NCBI GenBank assembly: GCA_020091685.1
Contig: CM034613.1
Span: 16,822,932-16,886,931, forward strand
Length of the DNA: 64,000 nt
Direction: 5' to 3'
DNA from: Lutjanus erythropterus
Lineage: Eukaryota; Chordata; Actinopteri; Lutjaniformes; Lutjanidae
This document shows positions 15,101-23,532 of the stretch, piece after piece. The position numbers were made by a program, and so were the translations under genes. The notes below the pieces were generated by a model. It saw nothing but the letters and a program-made list of their open reading frames with translations. It was not told the DNA's origin and searched no databases. Within the stretch, counting starts at the first letter, position 1. Each line of letters begins with the position of its first letter.

Positions 15101-17523
15101 GGTTGTCTGTGTATGTCTTTTTTTTTGCAGGTGAACATCTGGGTCCCACAGCCAGAGAAACAGCTGGATGTGATCAAGGTGACGGGCCTGGAAGCCAACG
15201 TGGAGCGAGCCAAACAGGGTCTGCTGGAGAGGGTCAAAGAGCTGCAGGCCGAGCAGGAGGACAGGGTACGACAACATAGTTATCTTATTACAGCTGTTAT
15301 AGAATTTAAGCTTATTCTACTGTGTTTTTTTTTTTGTTTTTTGTTGTGAGTCACACATGAAGGGTTGAAATTAATCTGCTGCAGACTTCATAAATCTCTC
15401 TACATTTTTTTTCCTATTGAAACAGCATTACACTGGATTATTACCACCTCCTAAGCAAACATGATTCTTCATGGTCATACTGAATGTGATATGGGCATGT
15501 TGATTAAGATATTTAAATGTTTGACGTCTCTCCTCACTCATCTTCTCTTCAGGCCCTGCGCAGTTTCAAGGTCACCATGTCTGTAGATCCAAAGTTTCAT
15601 CCTAAGATCATCGGCCGCAAGGGAGCCGTCATCTCTCAGATCAGGAAAGACCACGACGTCAGCATCCAGTTCCCCGACAAAGGAGACGAGCAGCAGGTGT
15701 GTGTGTGTGTCATTGTATTCTGCTGCGTGTTGGAATTATGTGACCATAAAGCTTTTACATTTAATGTGTAACTTAAGTATTTTTCAACCTGGTCCATATT
15801 TAATATTTCAACAGATATCAAGAATAAAATGGCCTTATCTTGAGCTCTCATCTGTATTTTTTTCCCATACTGGGCCTCCTTCCTCCTCCCAGGACCTGAT
15901 CGTGATCTCGGGGTACGAGCGTAACGTGGAGGAGGCGCGTCAGGCCATCCAGCAGCTGGTGGCCGAGCTGCAGGAGATGGTGAGCCAAGATGTTCATCTG
16001 GACCCGAGGACCCACGCTCGCATCATCGGAGCCCGCGGCAAAGCCATACGCAAGCTGATGGAGGAGTTCAAGGTCAGCAGTGTTATCCTCTCTGTGTACT
16101 TGCACACATTTCATAGTTTAATTTTTGACTCTGAATATGTAGAAGAAAAGTTTCTATCTTTCTTGACTCTTAAATGTCTTGTTCATGTGTTCAGGTTGAT
16201 ATCCGGTTTCCTCAGCCGGGCTCCGATGAGCCCGACAAAGTGACGGTGACGGGCCTTCCTGAGACCGTCGACAACGCCATCGACCACCTGCTCAATCTGG
16301 AGGAGGAATATGTGAGTTCATTAAGACATAGTAGTCGTAAACAATTTTAACGATATAAATTACAAATGGATATAAAATGTTTCTTCTCTGGGACTGAAGC
16401 TGATGAGCTAAAGGAGATAACGAGCACAAGAAGTTAACTGGGTTGTTTTATGAGCAGTTTTCCTCTCCCCTCCCCACATTTCTCCCTCTCTCAGATGCTC
16501 AGCGTGGCAGAGACGGAGACCTTGGCGGCTTATATGAAGCCTCCATCTCGCTATGGAGGGGCAGGCGGAGCAGGAGGGGTGGATGACAGCAGTGGGGGTC
16601 CAACTAAGGGCTTTGTGGTGCGGGACGCCCCCTGGAACGCAGCAGGGAACAAGGTTGGACATGCTGATGTTTGTACCTTAAACTCGTTTATAGTTTTATT
16701 AGGGGCAGTGGTCCAAGGTGAATGAAATTGATCCCTCATTTATTAATCTTAACTTATTTAAATGACAGGATGTGGATGAGTTTAAGGAGTTTTAAATGTT
16801 TTGGAGTGATGCACTAATAATTTTGTACATTAAACGTCTTGCCTTGAATCCAGGGCGAGTTTCCTTTAACATAATATTTTCCTTCAAGTCCGAGTAAAAG
16901 TTTCCTTTAAAATAAAGTCAGTTACATAAAACACAGTTAAGGCTTTTCCTCCAGTTTTCTCCTTATCTTGGTCTTATACTTAATGAATCTTAACCTTAAA
17001 GGTAGTTACAGTGCTGCACAGAAGACCTTAGCATGTGTCAGTCTGCACTAGCTTGTCTAACAGCTAATTGCTCTAAACATATCTTTCATACTTTTGCCAG
17101 TACGGTCATGAGGCTGGCATTAAATTTAATTCTAAGTGGTATTAAAAAGTCTTAAATTTAACTTTGAGAACCTGGAGGTACCCTGCTGAAGAATTTTACT
17201 ACCTGTACGACTAAAATAAATAAATCTCTTTCACTGCAGTAAGTGTCTTCAAGTTTTTCCTTAACTTAGAAAGCCTTTTAATTTGTCTGTAACACCCTGA
17301 CGTGAACTCTTCAGCTGAGGAGAAATTAAATCTGAAGTGTCGAAGTTAAAGAGAACCGTTTTGTGCAGTTGGATCCAGGTTATTAAGTGCAGTTTATCAA
17401 ACGTTTTTTTTTTTTTTCTCTTTCTTCCAGGCTCCTGACATGAGCAGCGCGGAGGATTTCCCCACGTTTGGGACAGGCGTGGCCCCGAAGCAAGCGTCCG
17501 CCTGGGGTCCCAAGAAGTTCTGA
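1..17523 (+). CDS. hdlbp: Vigilin (high density lipoprotein-binding protein), 5'-partial gene, 24 exons in window
   Basis: Vigilin is a multi-KH RNA-binding protein of the cytoplasm and ER that binds many mRNAs and tRNAs. Coding exons: 1-172, 2975-3181, 3910-4125, 5454-5660, 6358-6465, 6753-6857, 8218-8296, 10199-10338, 10453-10557, 10665-10778, 10872-10958, 11205-11336, 12363-12581, 12708-12929, 13517-13735, 14254-14395, 14664-14791, 14879-14983, 15131-15265, 15553-15696, 15893-16072, 16195-16311, 16495-16653, 17431-17523. All 23 introns read GT-AG and the frame stays open: 1177 residues, then TGA. Human vigilin has 1268 residues and the first visible residues (QFGEGEE) match human about residue 93, so only about 92 N-terminal residues lie outside the window. 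Introns are phase 0 except 8296/10199 and 14395/14664 (phase 1). It converges on neurl4. Teleosts can carry two hdlbp paralogues; I cannot say which this is. Confidence 0.97.
173..2974 (+). other. hdlbp intron holding a LINE fragment
   Basis: 2.8-kb intron, mostly AT-rich unique-looking sequence. The one recognisable item is an L1/Tx1-like LINE 3' fragment at about 1510-1800. Short open frames at 539-1469 on both strands have no recognisable motifs and look like chance. Confidence 0.7.
1510..1800 (+). mobile_element. LINE (L1/Tx1-like) ORF2 C-terminal fragment, decayed
   Basis: Translating the plus strand gives TPEEDRL, CCCGSGEIESEVHFLFCRPS and CEDLRG, then in a shifted frame DSLWLDEYEKHELCFGQGRF, SVADFIC and, after an in-frame stop, AWWKRQNILFKTEL. 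The Cys-Cys...EVHFLF.C signature followed by an aromatic block and a W..RQ end is the usual C-terminus of fish L1-like LINE ORF2. The fragment carries at least one frameshift and one stop, and only about 95 codons remain, so it is an old, 5'-truncated insertion. Confidence 0.72.
2975..5660 (+). CDS. hdlbp: hdlbp exons for KH domains 1-3
   Basis: Three exons, each encoding one whole KH domain. KH1 (2975-3181, 69 codons) has the loop GKNG within FVIGKNGEKL. KH2 (3910-4125, 72 codons) has IAGAHNRL where GXXG is expected; the human protein also departs from consensus here (GPYN). KH3 (5454-5660, 69 codons) opens with the basic KRKTTT linker and has YIIGPKGNTL. All junctions are phase 0. The acceptor of the KH2 exon is preceded by an unusual TCC/TCT triplet tract (3861-3899). 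Confidence 0.96.
3373..3712. mobile_element. Possible small hAT-like inverted-repeat element
   Basis: Imperfect inverted ends (CAGGGTGTCTCAC at the left; GGAACACCCCTG at the right) enclose about 340 bp of AT-rich sequence without coding potential. Target-site duplication is not obvious to me. The call rests on the CAGGGGTG-type termini only. Confidence 0.35.
3861..3899 (+). repeat. TCC/TCT triplet tract at an hdlbp acceptor
   Basis: CTCCTCCTCCTCCTCTTCTT followed by CTTCTTCCTCCTCCTC immediately before ACCCACTCACCAG, the acceptor of exon 3910. It doubles as polypyrimidine tract and purine/pyrimidine mirror repeat. Confidence 0.9.
4126..5453 (+). other. hdlbp intron, no gene seen
   Basis: 1.3 kb of AT-rich sequence with a GT microsatellite near 5105-5130 and a CT-rich stretch (5270-5450) ahead of the acceptor. 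Open frames at 4687-5074 show no known motif. Confidence 0.7.
5661..6357 (+). other. hdlbp intron, nothing recognised
   Basis: About 700 bp of AT-rich intron between KH3 and KH4. I see no repeat ends, RNA gene or coding motif. Confidence 0.7.
6358..11336 (+). CDS. hdlbp: hdlbp exons for KH domains 4-7
   Basis: Eight exons, two per domain, each pair splitting the KH fold just after the GXXG helix. KH4: 6358-6465 plus 6753-6857 (FIIGKKGQNI). KH5: 8218-8296 plus 10199-10338 (HLIGKNGANI, the Ile codon split by a phase-1 intron). KH6: 10453-10557 plus 10665-10778 (TIIGQKGEKI). KH7: 10872-10958 plus 11205-11336 (NIIGKGGANI). The order and sequence follow human vigilin closely. All four GXXG loops are intact, so these domains should bind nucleic acid. 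Confidence 0.96.
6858..8217 (+). other. hdlbp intron with interspersed repeats
   Basis: Contains a fish-type interspersed repeat from about 7300 to 7875 and, joined to it, an end resembling the CGTTAGTTGCAGCTC-type repeat (7893-7977). The remaining sequence before 7300 includes an AT-rich stretch with TTAGTCAACT that may be an older copy of the latter. Confidence 0.55.
7300..7977. repeat. Composite interspersed repeat
   Basis: Starts with CTTTATTTATATAGCAC followed by GGAAATGTAGCTCAACATG, a sequence often seen at the edge of abundant fish repeats, continues through an A-rich core to ATCCATCCTGAAAGATGCTG and AGCAGAGTTCTGAATTAA, then ends in TAAGCGTTAGTTGCAGCTC from a different family. I cannot classify it from sequence alone; it has no coding frame. 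Confidence 0.5.
8297..10198 (+). other. hdlbp intron 7, mostly one inverted-repeat transposon
   Basis: This phase-1 intron of 1.9 kb splits KH5. More than half is the inverted-repeat element at about 8752-9870; the rest is AT-rich with nothing recognisable. Confidence 0.7.
8752..9870. mobile_element. Non-autonomous inverted-repeat DNA transposon, family A copy 1
   Basis: The left end (AAAGAGATAGTTCAGATTAT, then AAGTACCTCATACA) and the inverse of the right end (AAGGGATGGTTCAGATTAT, then TGTATGAGGTACTC) match as terminal inverted repeats of tens of bases. Sub-terminal blocks also mirror each other (CTGGACAGGGTCGGCAG versus CTGACCCTGTCCACAG). No transposase frame is present, so it moved in trans. 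A second copy lies at 21421-22381. This layout is a common percomorph repeat; I do not assign a superfamily. Confidence 0.75.
11337..12362 (+). other. hdlbp intron with a decayed transposon end
   Basis: About 1 kb between KH7 and KH8. A segment at about 11865-11960 resembles hAT-type ends rich in AATCGATT and GCGATGCATC. Otherwise AT-rich and featureless. Confidence 0.55.
11865..11965. mobile_element. Fragment resembling a fish hAT-type terminal region
   Basis: AAAATCGATTTTTGG, ATGAATCGATTCAGAATC and GCATCGCGATGCATCTAAG form short nested palindromes ending at CTCCCGTCCCTAA. This resembles the ATCGATT-rich ends of an abundant fish repeat. Only one end is evident. Confidence 0.4.
12363..13735 (+). 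CDS. hdlbp: hdlbp exons for KH domains 8-10
   Basis: Three single-exon KH domains of 73, 74 and 73 codons: KH8 12363-12581 (SLIGSKGCLV), KH9 12708-12929 (FLIGRGGANI) and KH10 13517-13735. KH10 has VCRRGQVL in place of the GXXG loop; the human protein has the same RRGQ. KH10 is therefore an ancestral degenerate domain, not a recent loss. All introns here are phase 0 with consensus donors after Leu or Lys codons. Confidence 0.96.
12930..13516 (+). other. hdlbp intron, nothing recognised
   Basis: 587 bp between KH9 and KH10 exons, AT-rich, with no repeat ends or coding motif I can see. Confidence 0.7.
13736..14253 (+). other. hdlbp intron, nothing recognised
   Basis: 518 bp between KH10 and KH11 exons. 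No RNA gene, repeat end or motif seen. Confidence 0.7.
14254..16311 (+). CDS. hdlbp: hdlbp exons for KH domains 11-14
   Basis: KH11: 14254-14395 plus 14664-14791, loop GPKG, with an acidic/proline insert (APPHENGEVSPEAE) split by a phase-1 intron. KH12: 14879-14983 plus 15131-15265 (YIIGQKGSGI). KH13: 15553-15696 plus the start of 15893-16072 (KIIGRKGAVI). KH14: the rest of 15893-16072 plus 16195-16311 (RIIGARGKAI). The fish KH11 insert is shorter than the human one, which fits a variable loop. All four GXXG loops are present. Confidence 0.96.
16495..17523 (+). CDS. hdlbp: hdlbp C-terminal tail exons and stop codon
   Basis: Exon 16495-16653 encodes a Gly-rich, poorly conserved stretch (GGAGGAGGVDD) followed by the conserved FVVRDAPW. 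The last coding exon, 17431-17523, encodes APDMSSAEDFPTFG and ends WGPKKF with TGA at 17521-17523. This matches the human ending (DMSSSEEFPSFG ... WGPKR). The last acceptor has a long T-rich polypyrimidine tract. Confidence 0.96.
16654..17430 (+). other. Last hdlbp intron
   Basis: 777 bp, AT-rich, including a stretch (17119-17170) of the type GTATTAAAAAGTCTTAAATT that recurs in fish genomes. It ends in a long T tract before the final acceptor. No gene seen. Confidence 0.6.
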
Positions 17524-19400
17524 AGCGGCGGCTCACCTGGAGGAAAAACAAAACAAGAAAAAAAACTTCTGTAAAGTAGATGATGAGAGACAAATCTCTA
17601 ATCAAATTGCTGCTCGCCTTCCTCCCTCCTCCTCTTCTTCTTCTCGTTAGTGACCTCCTCGTTGTCTCTCTTTCTTTGTAAAACCCCCTTTGTACTGTCC
17701 TCCCACAACCAGCCACAATGAATTCTGGGAGAACTATCCCTTACTTTTTTTTTTCCCCCTCTTCCCTCCCCCTCCTGAGAGAGAGAGAAAAAAAGAACTG
17801 CTCTCTTCATAGTTCTGCTGTCCCGCTCTGCCTCTCGGTTGCACCACCTCTGCCACAAGGTCTCGCTGAAATATTTAAAAAGTTTTCAAAAAGTGTCCCA
17901 ACCCCACGTTTTCACCTCTGACTGCCAAACCCTCCCCTTCAAAAATCAAACCGTCACCTCACTGCAGTACATCAGAAATGTTTTAACTCTTCAGAGACGT
18001 GGAATATCCCGAAGCTTTCAGGGAGGCGGTGATCCAAGTAACGGTAGCTGAATCTTGAATTTTTAAGCTCAAAAAAAAAAAAGAAAAAAAAAAGACGAGA
18101 GTTACATCTTTTAAGGTTTTTACAAGGAGGTTTCATGTCGACTCACCTTTCCAGTCACTAATGTGGTGCAGCAGGTGAGGCAATGAGCTCTGTGTGTGTG
18201 TGTGTGTGTGTGTGTCTGTCTGTGTGTGTGTGTGTGTGAGTGTGTGCGTGTTAGTGGGTTCAGGAGAGGTTTTTCACCCACAAGTGTTTGTAGATCCCCG
18301 TTTTATTTATCTATGTCGGAGCTGGGAGCAGAAACAGCTGCTGTAGTCGACTCACTGGAGGTGTTTTCTTTTTAAAAATCATGTTTGAAGCAAAAGATGT
18401 GGGAGAAGAAGCAGTGCGCCGATTGTTTGTAATGAAGGTCGTTTTGTCACAACTTTTATTTATTTATTTGAGAAAAAAAAGGAGCCATTTTATTTGAACT
18501 ACTGTGATGATCATGCGTTTTTATAAAAGCACCCACTGTAGCTTGATGCTTACAACCTTTATGTTTGGGAGTGAATGCTGTACGACAGGGTTCGGGCACA
18601 TGTTAACAGTTGTTATTATGTGTAAGTGTACAAAGAACTTTTCGCTATTTTTTTAAACTGTGTGGGATTTTTTTTTTGTTGTTGTTGGTTTCTGGCATAT
18701 TTGGAAGACTGTACGTATGTAAGTGTGTGTGTGTGTGTGAGCGCGCGTGGAAGTTAAGACGTATATTTGAATGAAGCTGAACCAAACTTTTACATCGTCT
18801 TTGTCCGTTTGTCTCTCTTCTCGGAGCTGTTCTCAGAGGTTTTTAACCCTTGTCATTAACACTTGAGTTTTACTGTAAACATGCACACAAAGCTGCTTAA
18901 AAATCTGACCTCCCCTTCCCTCAAAAACAAACTCAGTATCAACAGCTGCACTTTGGTTTTCTCTCGTGCAAGTGCTTCACATATTATTTAGTGATATTTT
19001 GTAGCAAAAACATTTCTGTTGCCCCGTATTTCCTCTTTTTTTTTTCCCAGTTCTGAGACTTAAAGCAACATGTGTCCTGAACCGAACAATTAGACCAGAT
19101 AATCAGAAGCTTCCTCGTGCCTGAAGTCTCGCAGAAATAGTTTAACAGTTTGAGAAATACACTCATTTGCTTTCTTTTTGAAAGTAGCATGACGGCTGGA
19201 GATTCTCTTACACCTATAAAACTGATTAAAAGGTCATATCTTGACCTTTTTGCCTTTCTGTTTGTGTATGGATTAAATTAATACATTTAGTTAACTAAAC
19301 AATTAGCTATCTGCATCCTTTTCCTCTTAATTAACTGAAATAAAAATAATAACTAGACTTAAGAATGAAATAAAAACTAACTGAAACAATATTGTGGACT
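17524..19400 (+). other. hdlbp: Probable hdlbp 3' UTR
   Basis: Non-coding sequence directly after the vigilin stop, with pyrimidine-rich tracts and TG microsatellites (18191-18238 and near 18723-18740). Candidate poly(A) signals on the plus strand are ATTAAA near 19225 and 19272 and AATAAA at 19339-19344 and 19369-19374. The end point is inferred only from these hexamers; no cDNA evidence is available. Antisense open frames here are low complexity and not convincing. Confidence 0.55.
18191..18238 (+). repeat. (TG)n microsatellite in the hdlbp 3' UTR
   Basis: TG dinucleotides interrupted by CTGTC in the middle. If the 3' UTR assignment is right, the transcript carries this UG tract. Confidence 0.9.
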
Positions 19401-22400
19401 GAATCAAAGAAAAGTTCTCACATTTTCCATGAAATTCGGAAAAACATTTCTTTATCTCAAGTGAAGGCATCACACTTTGAATCTGCTGCTCCTCGAGAAG
19501 TAATTCCAGCAGTGGTTACTCCCATCTCAAACTACATATATTTGTTTAATCTGTACACAAACAGAAATGTAAAAACAACTGAGATAAAACGCAGTCGTCT
19601 GTGAGGTTTATAAGTGCTCGTAGATGTGTTTTTAAACTTGAATCTGAGCCAAACCAGCTCTTTTCCCTTTGTTCTCGTTCAACACTGTGACCAAGTTATG
19701 GTGTTGTGTAAACGTTTGAGGTCATAATGGGGCTACCTGTTTCCTGTTGCTTCCAGACGAGACGCTACGCTGAGCTAACCATGTAACGCCACAATAGAGA
19801 TGAAATGGTATTTTAAAAAATGTTATTATTACAGTAACTAAAAAACTATTATTGTGGTTTTGTTAAAATATACTGAAAATGTTCAAATGGCGTCCTGTCC
19901 TTAGTAGTAATCAAACATGCTTTAAATGATAATTATGGTGAATATTAATCATAAGTAAATTTACCGAATCACGTCTTCCTTACTCCACGATTCTTAGCAA
20001 TTCTACAGACATGTGATTGATATTAAAAAAAAAAGAAAGTGAATAATTGTATTTCTCAAAACGTCACACTATCTGACAGGGTCAGGAAGAGTTCAGGACC
20101 AGACTGACAGCTCGAAGTAAACGGACATTAGAATTAAAAAAAATAAAATAAAATAAATAAAACTCAGGGTCCAACTTAAAGTCAAACCGGGTGCAGAAAC
20201 GACTCTTTAAAGCTGATGAAAGATTAGTAAAACAAACAGACTATGCAACCCAACAGGATCATACAGCAGATCACTGTCTGTCAGTGCTACTTACTTATTG
20301 TAATTCACCACAGTTATGACACCATTATGTTTGTGGGACAGCAAACTAGTAATTTTGTCTTCTTATTTTTTAGTTTGGCTGAGTTTTTAAATTTCTTCAT
20401 GTGTGTCTGTGTCTTGAATGGCAGGACGGAGCTGCCCCTGCAGCAGCCACTATTTCTGTAAAAAGCTATGAAAACACCCACTATTGGCCTTAATGAGTAA
20501 TTAGTCTACAGCATTTTGGAAACGGTGTGATTGAGTAAGTATGCAACACTGTAATAACATGTCAGTGACCGGACTTTTTTTCCTACTCGAAATAAAATAT
20601 GATAAAAAAGGAACCAAAAGCAGCAGTAGATTTTTGTCTTTTCTTCATGGCATCTTTTTGTTTTTACAGCCCATAAAAAAAAACACTTTAAGCATCCTTC
20701 TGTGCATACTGTCTGTCAGTTTATTTTTATTTTTTATAAATCAGGAAGATATGATTTGTTATGTAACAGCCTGTACAACGCAACATACAGAAAACAAAAA
20801 AGAAAACAATACAAATTAAATTGTACAAAGCAGCAATGGGCCATGAATAACCCATTTAATAATAATATTTTTTCACATTTTTGATTGGAAGTTTTTCCTT
20901 TGCCAAACCCCGTAGATCTTCATCAGTCAGATCACAGCTGCTCTTAGAAGGTGACTGAGCTTCATTAGTTATATTTTGAGTTTGACTCATCAAAACTGTG
21001 CCTTGAAAAATGTTGGGGTTTCATCTTCTGTAGCAGGTTTATCAAATTGGCAACAGGATCGAGAAGAACGTTGAGAAAAAAAAAAAAAAAAAAGATAACT
21101 TCTAGCTTTGGAAAGCTGTTTCACATACAATCAACCATGAGGCGGATGTTTTGGATTAAAATAAAAACCCTTGTATAAACGTTTGACAAATGTAAATCAA
21201 CGATGTTAGTCGAAATAAAACAGCCCTAGTAAATAACATTCACATGTAAACACCAGCCAAGGTCTCGTGGGATGCAGACGACCCGTCCTCCTGCTGACCC
21301 TGAAAACAATTCTCGTTGGCGCTGGAGGTCCTGGCGGGGTAAACAGAGTCAGACATGACAGATGTGGAGGTGCGAGTAAACGATGAAGGGGAAGTGGGAG
21401 TGATGTGGAAAAACCACTTTAGAGGGATAGTTTGGATTATCTGAAGTGGGGTTATATGAAGTATTTATCCACAGTCAGCGTCTTACCTGCAATAGATGGT
21501 GGTCGGCACTAATGCAGGAAGCTAAGTGATGTAATGCTGCAGACAGGGTCAGCAGTGTTTCACTTAAAATCTATATCAGTTGAAGTGTACGCTATATTTA
21601 AAATATTTTCACCAGTTTCCAACAGGAAACTGCCGTCATAAGCCAAGCATCACTCTCTCTTGCGCAACCAAACTCCACAGGCGAAATCAGTCAATTTTAC
21701 CTCACAGAACACGAGAGTTTCTGGTCTACCGCCGCCTCAACTGATCAGTTTGTTTGTGTTGTTGTGAGGCTTCGGTGTTTTAAAAGGTTAGTTTACCAAA
21801 GTCAGTCAATTACACAAACTAACAGACCAGCAACTCCTGTTTTCTGTGAGGACGAATGAATGATTTTTGCAAATGGAGCGCAAGAGAGTGACATTTGACT
21901 TGTAACAGCAGTTTCCTGTCAGAAAAGGCTGTCTGACAGAAAAGTAAAATGGTTAATTTATTCTAAATATAGTATTTATTTATCGCTTGCTCTCTGCAAA
22001 CCAACAAGAAGTTTTACCTCGGAGAGCACGGATGATTAAATCTGAAACTCAGATCACAACCTGCTCCTGACCAGGTTATGATTCAGCATGAGTTACCATA
22101 GTGATCTAGCCAAGTTAAAAGAGAGCCACCTTCATAACACTGAAAACCCCGGCTTTAGACTCGAGGGGTAAAACTAATGATTTTGCTTTGAGAGTCTGGT
22201 TGAACAACAAAGAGAAAAGGCTTTCTGACAACCAAGTGAAGCGGTGAAAGTATTTTAAATGTATGTTCACAGCAGATCATTGCTTTGCTATATATTCCAA
22301 ATTGGGGACATCCCGACCACGTTCTCCTGTAGGATAAGTACCTCATACAACCCTGCATCAAATAGTCCAAACTATCCCTTCACACCTTTTGGCTTCAGTC

Positions 22401-23450
22401 CATTTAACCACAATAACAAAAAAAAAACAAAAACAAAACGTCAGTTTGAAATTCTCTTTCTTGTTGAGAGTTTCAACAGGAAACTTGACAAGTGTAATTC
22501 CCAAAATGTCAAACTTTTCCTTTTTCCCATCTTTCTCTGTATCAAAACCTACCAATCTAGAAGTAAATAAACATCTGACAATGAATCCTCTCAGTCGTAA
22601 CACACAAGCTGTAAGGCTGGAGCGTAATCATCACCATGATACACAATTTTTAGCTTCCCAAAAGGTGCAGGTGAGTTTTTTCTTTTTTTTTTTTTTTTCC
22701 AGGTCCATTACTTTCTGTCACACCTTCCAGTTTAAAGCCTGTGAGTGTTTTTCCATTTCAGAAGTGATGCTGGGCCGGAACAGAAACGCAAAAGTAGCCA
22801 GACTGCGTATGTGGAGACACGAAGAGGACAGCAACATACAGTACATGTGTAAACATTTTTTCTTCCTCCAGTTTTAAAATCTTCCCCTCCCGTAAAGAGG
22901 TCACAATCACAAGACACTCCTGGGTTCATTCTCAGGTTCAAGTGTCTTTGTTTTGTTTTTTAAATATTTTTTTTTTGAAAACACTGTCACTCTTTTTTTT
23001 TTTCTTTCTTTTTTTGACCCACGTTTCAGTCTTTTTCGGTGACGGTCCGTTAACGTGCAGGTTGGCAGGGGACAGCTCCTCCCAAAAGAAAACACTGACC
23101 GGAGCAGAGATGATTAAAATAAGAAATAAGTGCTGAAATGTAAAGAAAAAAACAAACAAAAATAAGCTGTTTGTGAAGGTGAGAGAAAACAAACAACGAA
23201 AACTAACTGTAGCTAACATGTCGTGTCGATGAGAAGTTTAAAAATCGCCCACGAGTGTCCGAAACATAAAGTGCAGGCAGTGTCTGTTCTTCTTTGAAAC
23301 CGCCGTAGCCCCCGGCCGTTAAAAGAGTCCAAACAACCAAAAATAAACAACGACGAATCAACAATGCTGAATTGTCAACAATCCACAGTAGGAACAGCTG
23401 GATTCCAGAGGAGTCTCTCGCTCAAGGCAGGGGTTGGATTTGGTTGTCAG
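19401..23450. other. Convergent intergenic region between hdlbp and neurl4
   Basis: About 4 kb between the two 3' ends. It holds the inverted-repeat element at 21421-22381, poly-A/poly-T tracts (21075-21093, 22679-22698, 22990-23015) and AT-rich sequence. Open frames such as 22389-22877 are driven by homopolymers and show no domain. Part may belong to longer 3' UTRs of either gene. Confidence 0.6.
21421..22381. mobile_element. Non-autonomous inverted-repeat DNA transposon, family A copy 2
   Basis: Left end AGAGGGATAGTTTGGATTAT then GTGGGGTTATATGAAGTA; the inverse of the right end reads AAGGGATAGTTTGGACTATT then GGGTTGTATGAGGTACTTAT. The two termini are clear inverted repeats, and internal blocks (CAGACAGGGTCAGCAG; TTTCTGACA/AGTGAAGCGGTGAAA) match the copy at 8752-9870. 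No coding frame. It sits between the convergent genes. Confidence 0.75.
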
Positions 23451-23456
23451 TTTATT
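23451..23456 (-). terminator. neurl4: Candidate neurl4 poly(A) signal
   Basis: Plus-strand TTTATT reads AATAAA on the minus strand, about 80 bases after the neurl4 stop codon. This would give a very short 3' UTR. Other AT-rich hexamers lie further downstream, so longer 3' ends are possible. Confidence 0.45.
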
Positions 23457-23532
23457 AAAAGGACGAGGAGCGTCGCGTGGACCCTCCCCGCTTCCCACCC
23501 GAATGCCTCCCCTCCCTCCCCCGTCGCTGCGT

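Noticed and set aside
17261-17858. Minus-strand frames over the hdlbp last exon and 3' UTR
   Set aside because: Lys/Arg/Glu-rich antisense of a pyrimidine-rich UTR, without family similarity.
22389-23219. Open frames on both strands in the hdlbp-neurl4 gap
   Set aside because: Their length comes from poly-T/poly-A and KKK/FFF runs; no conserved domain.
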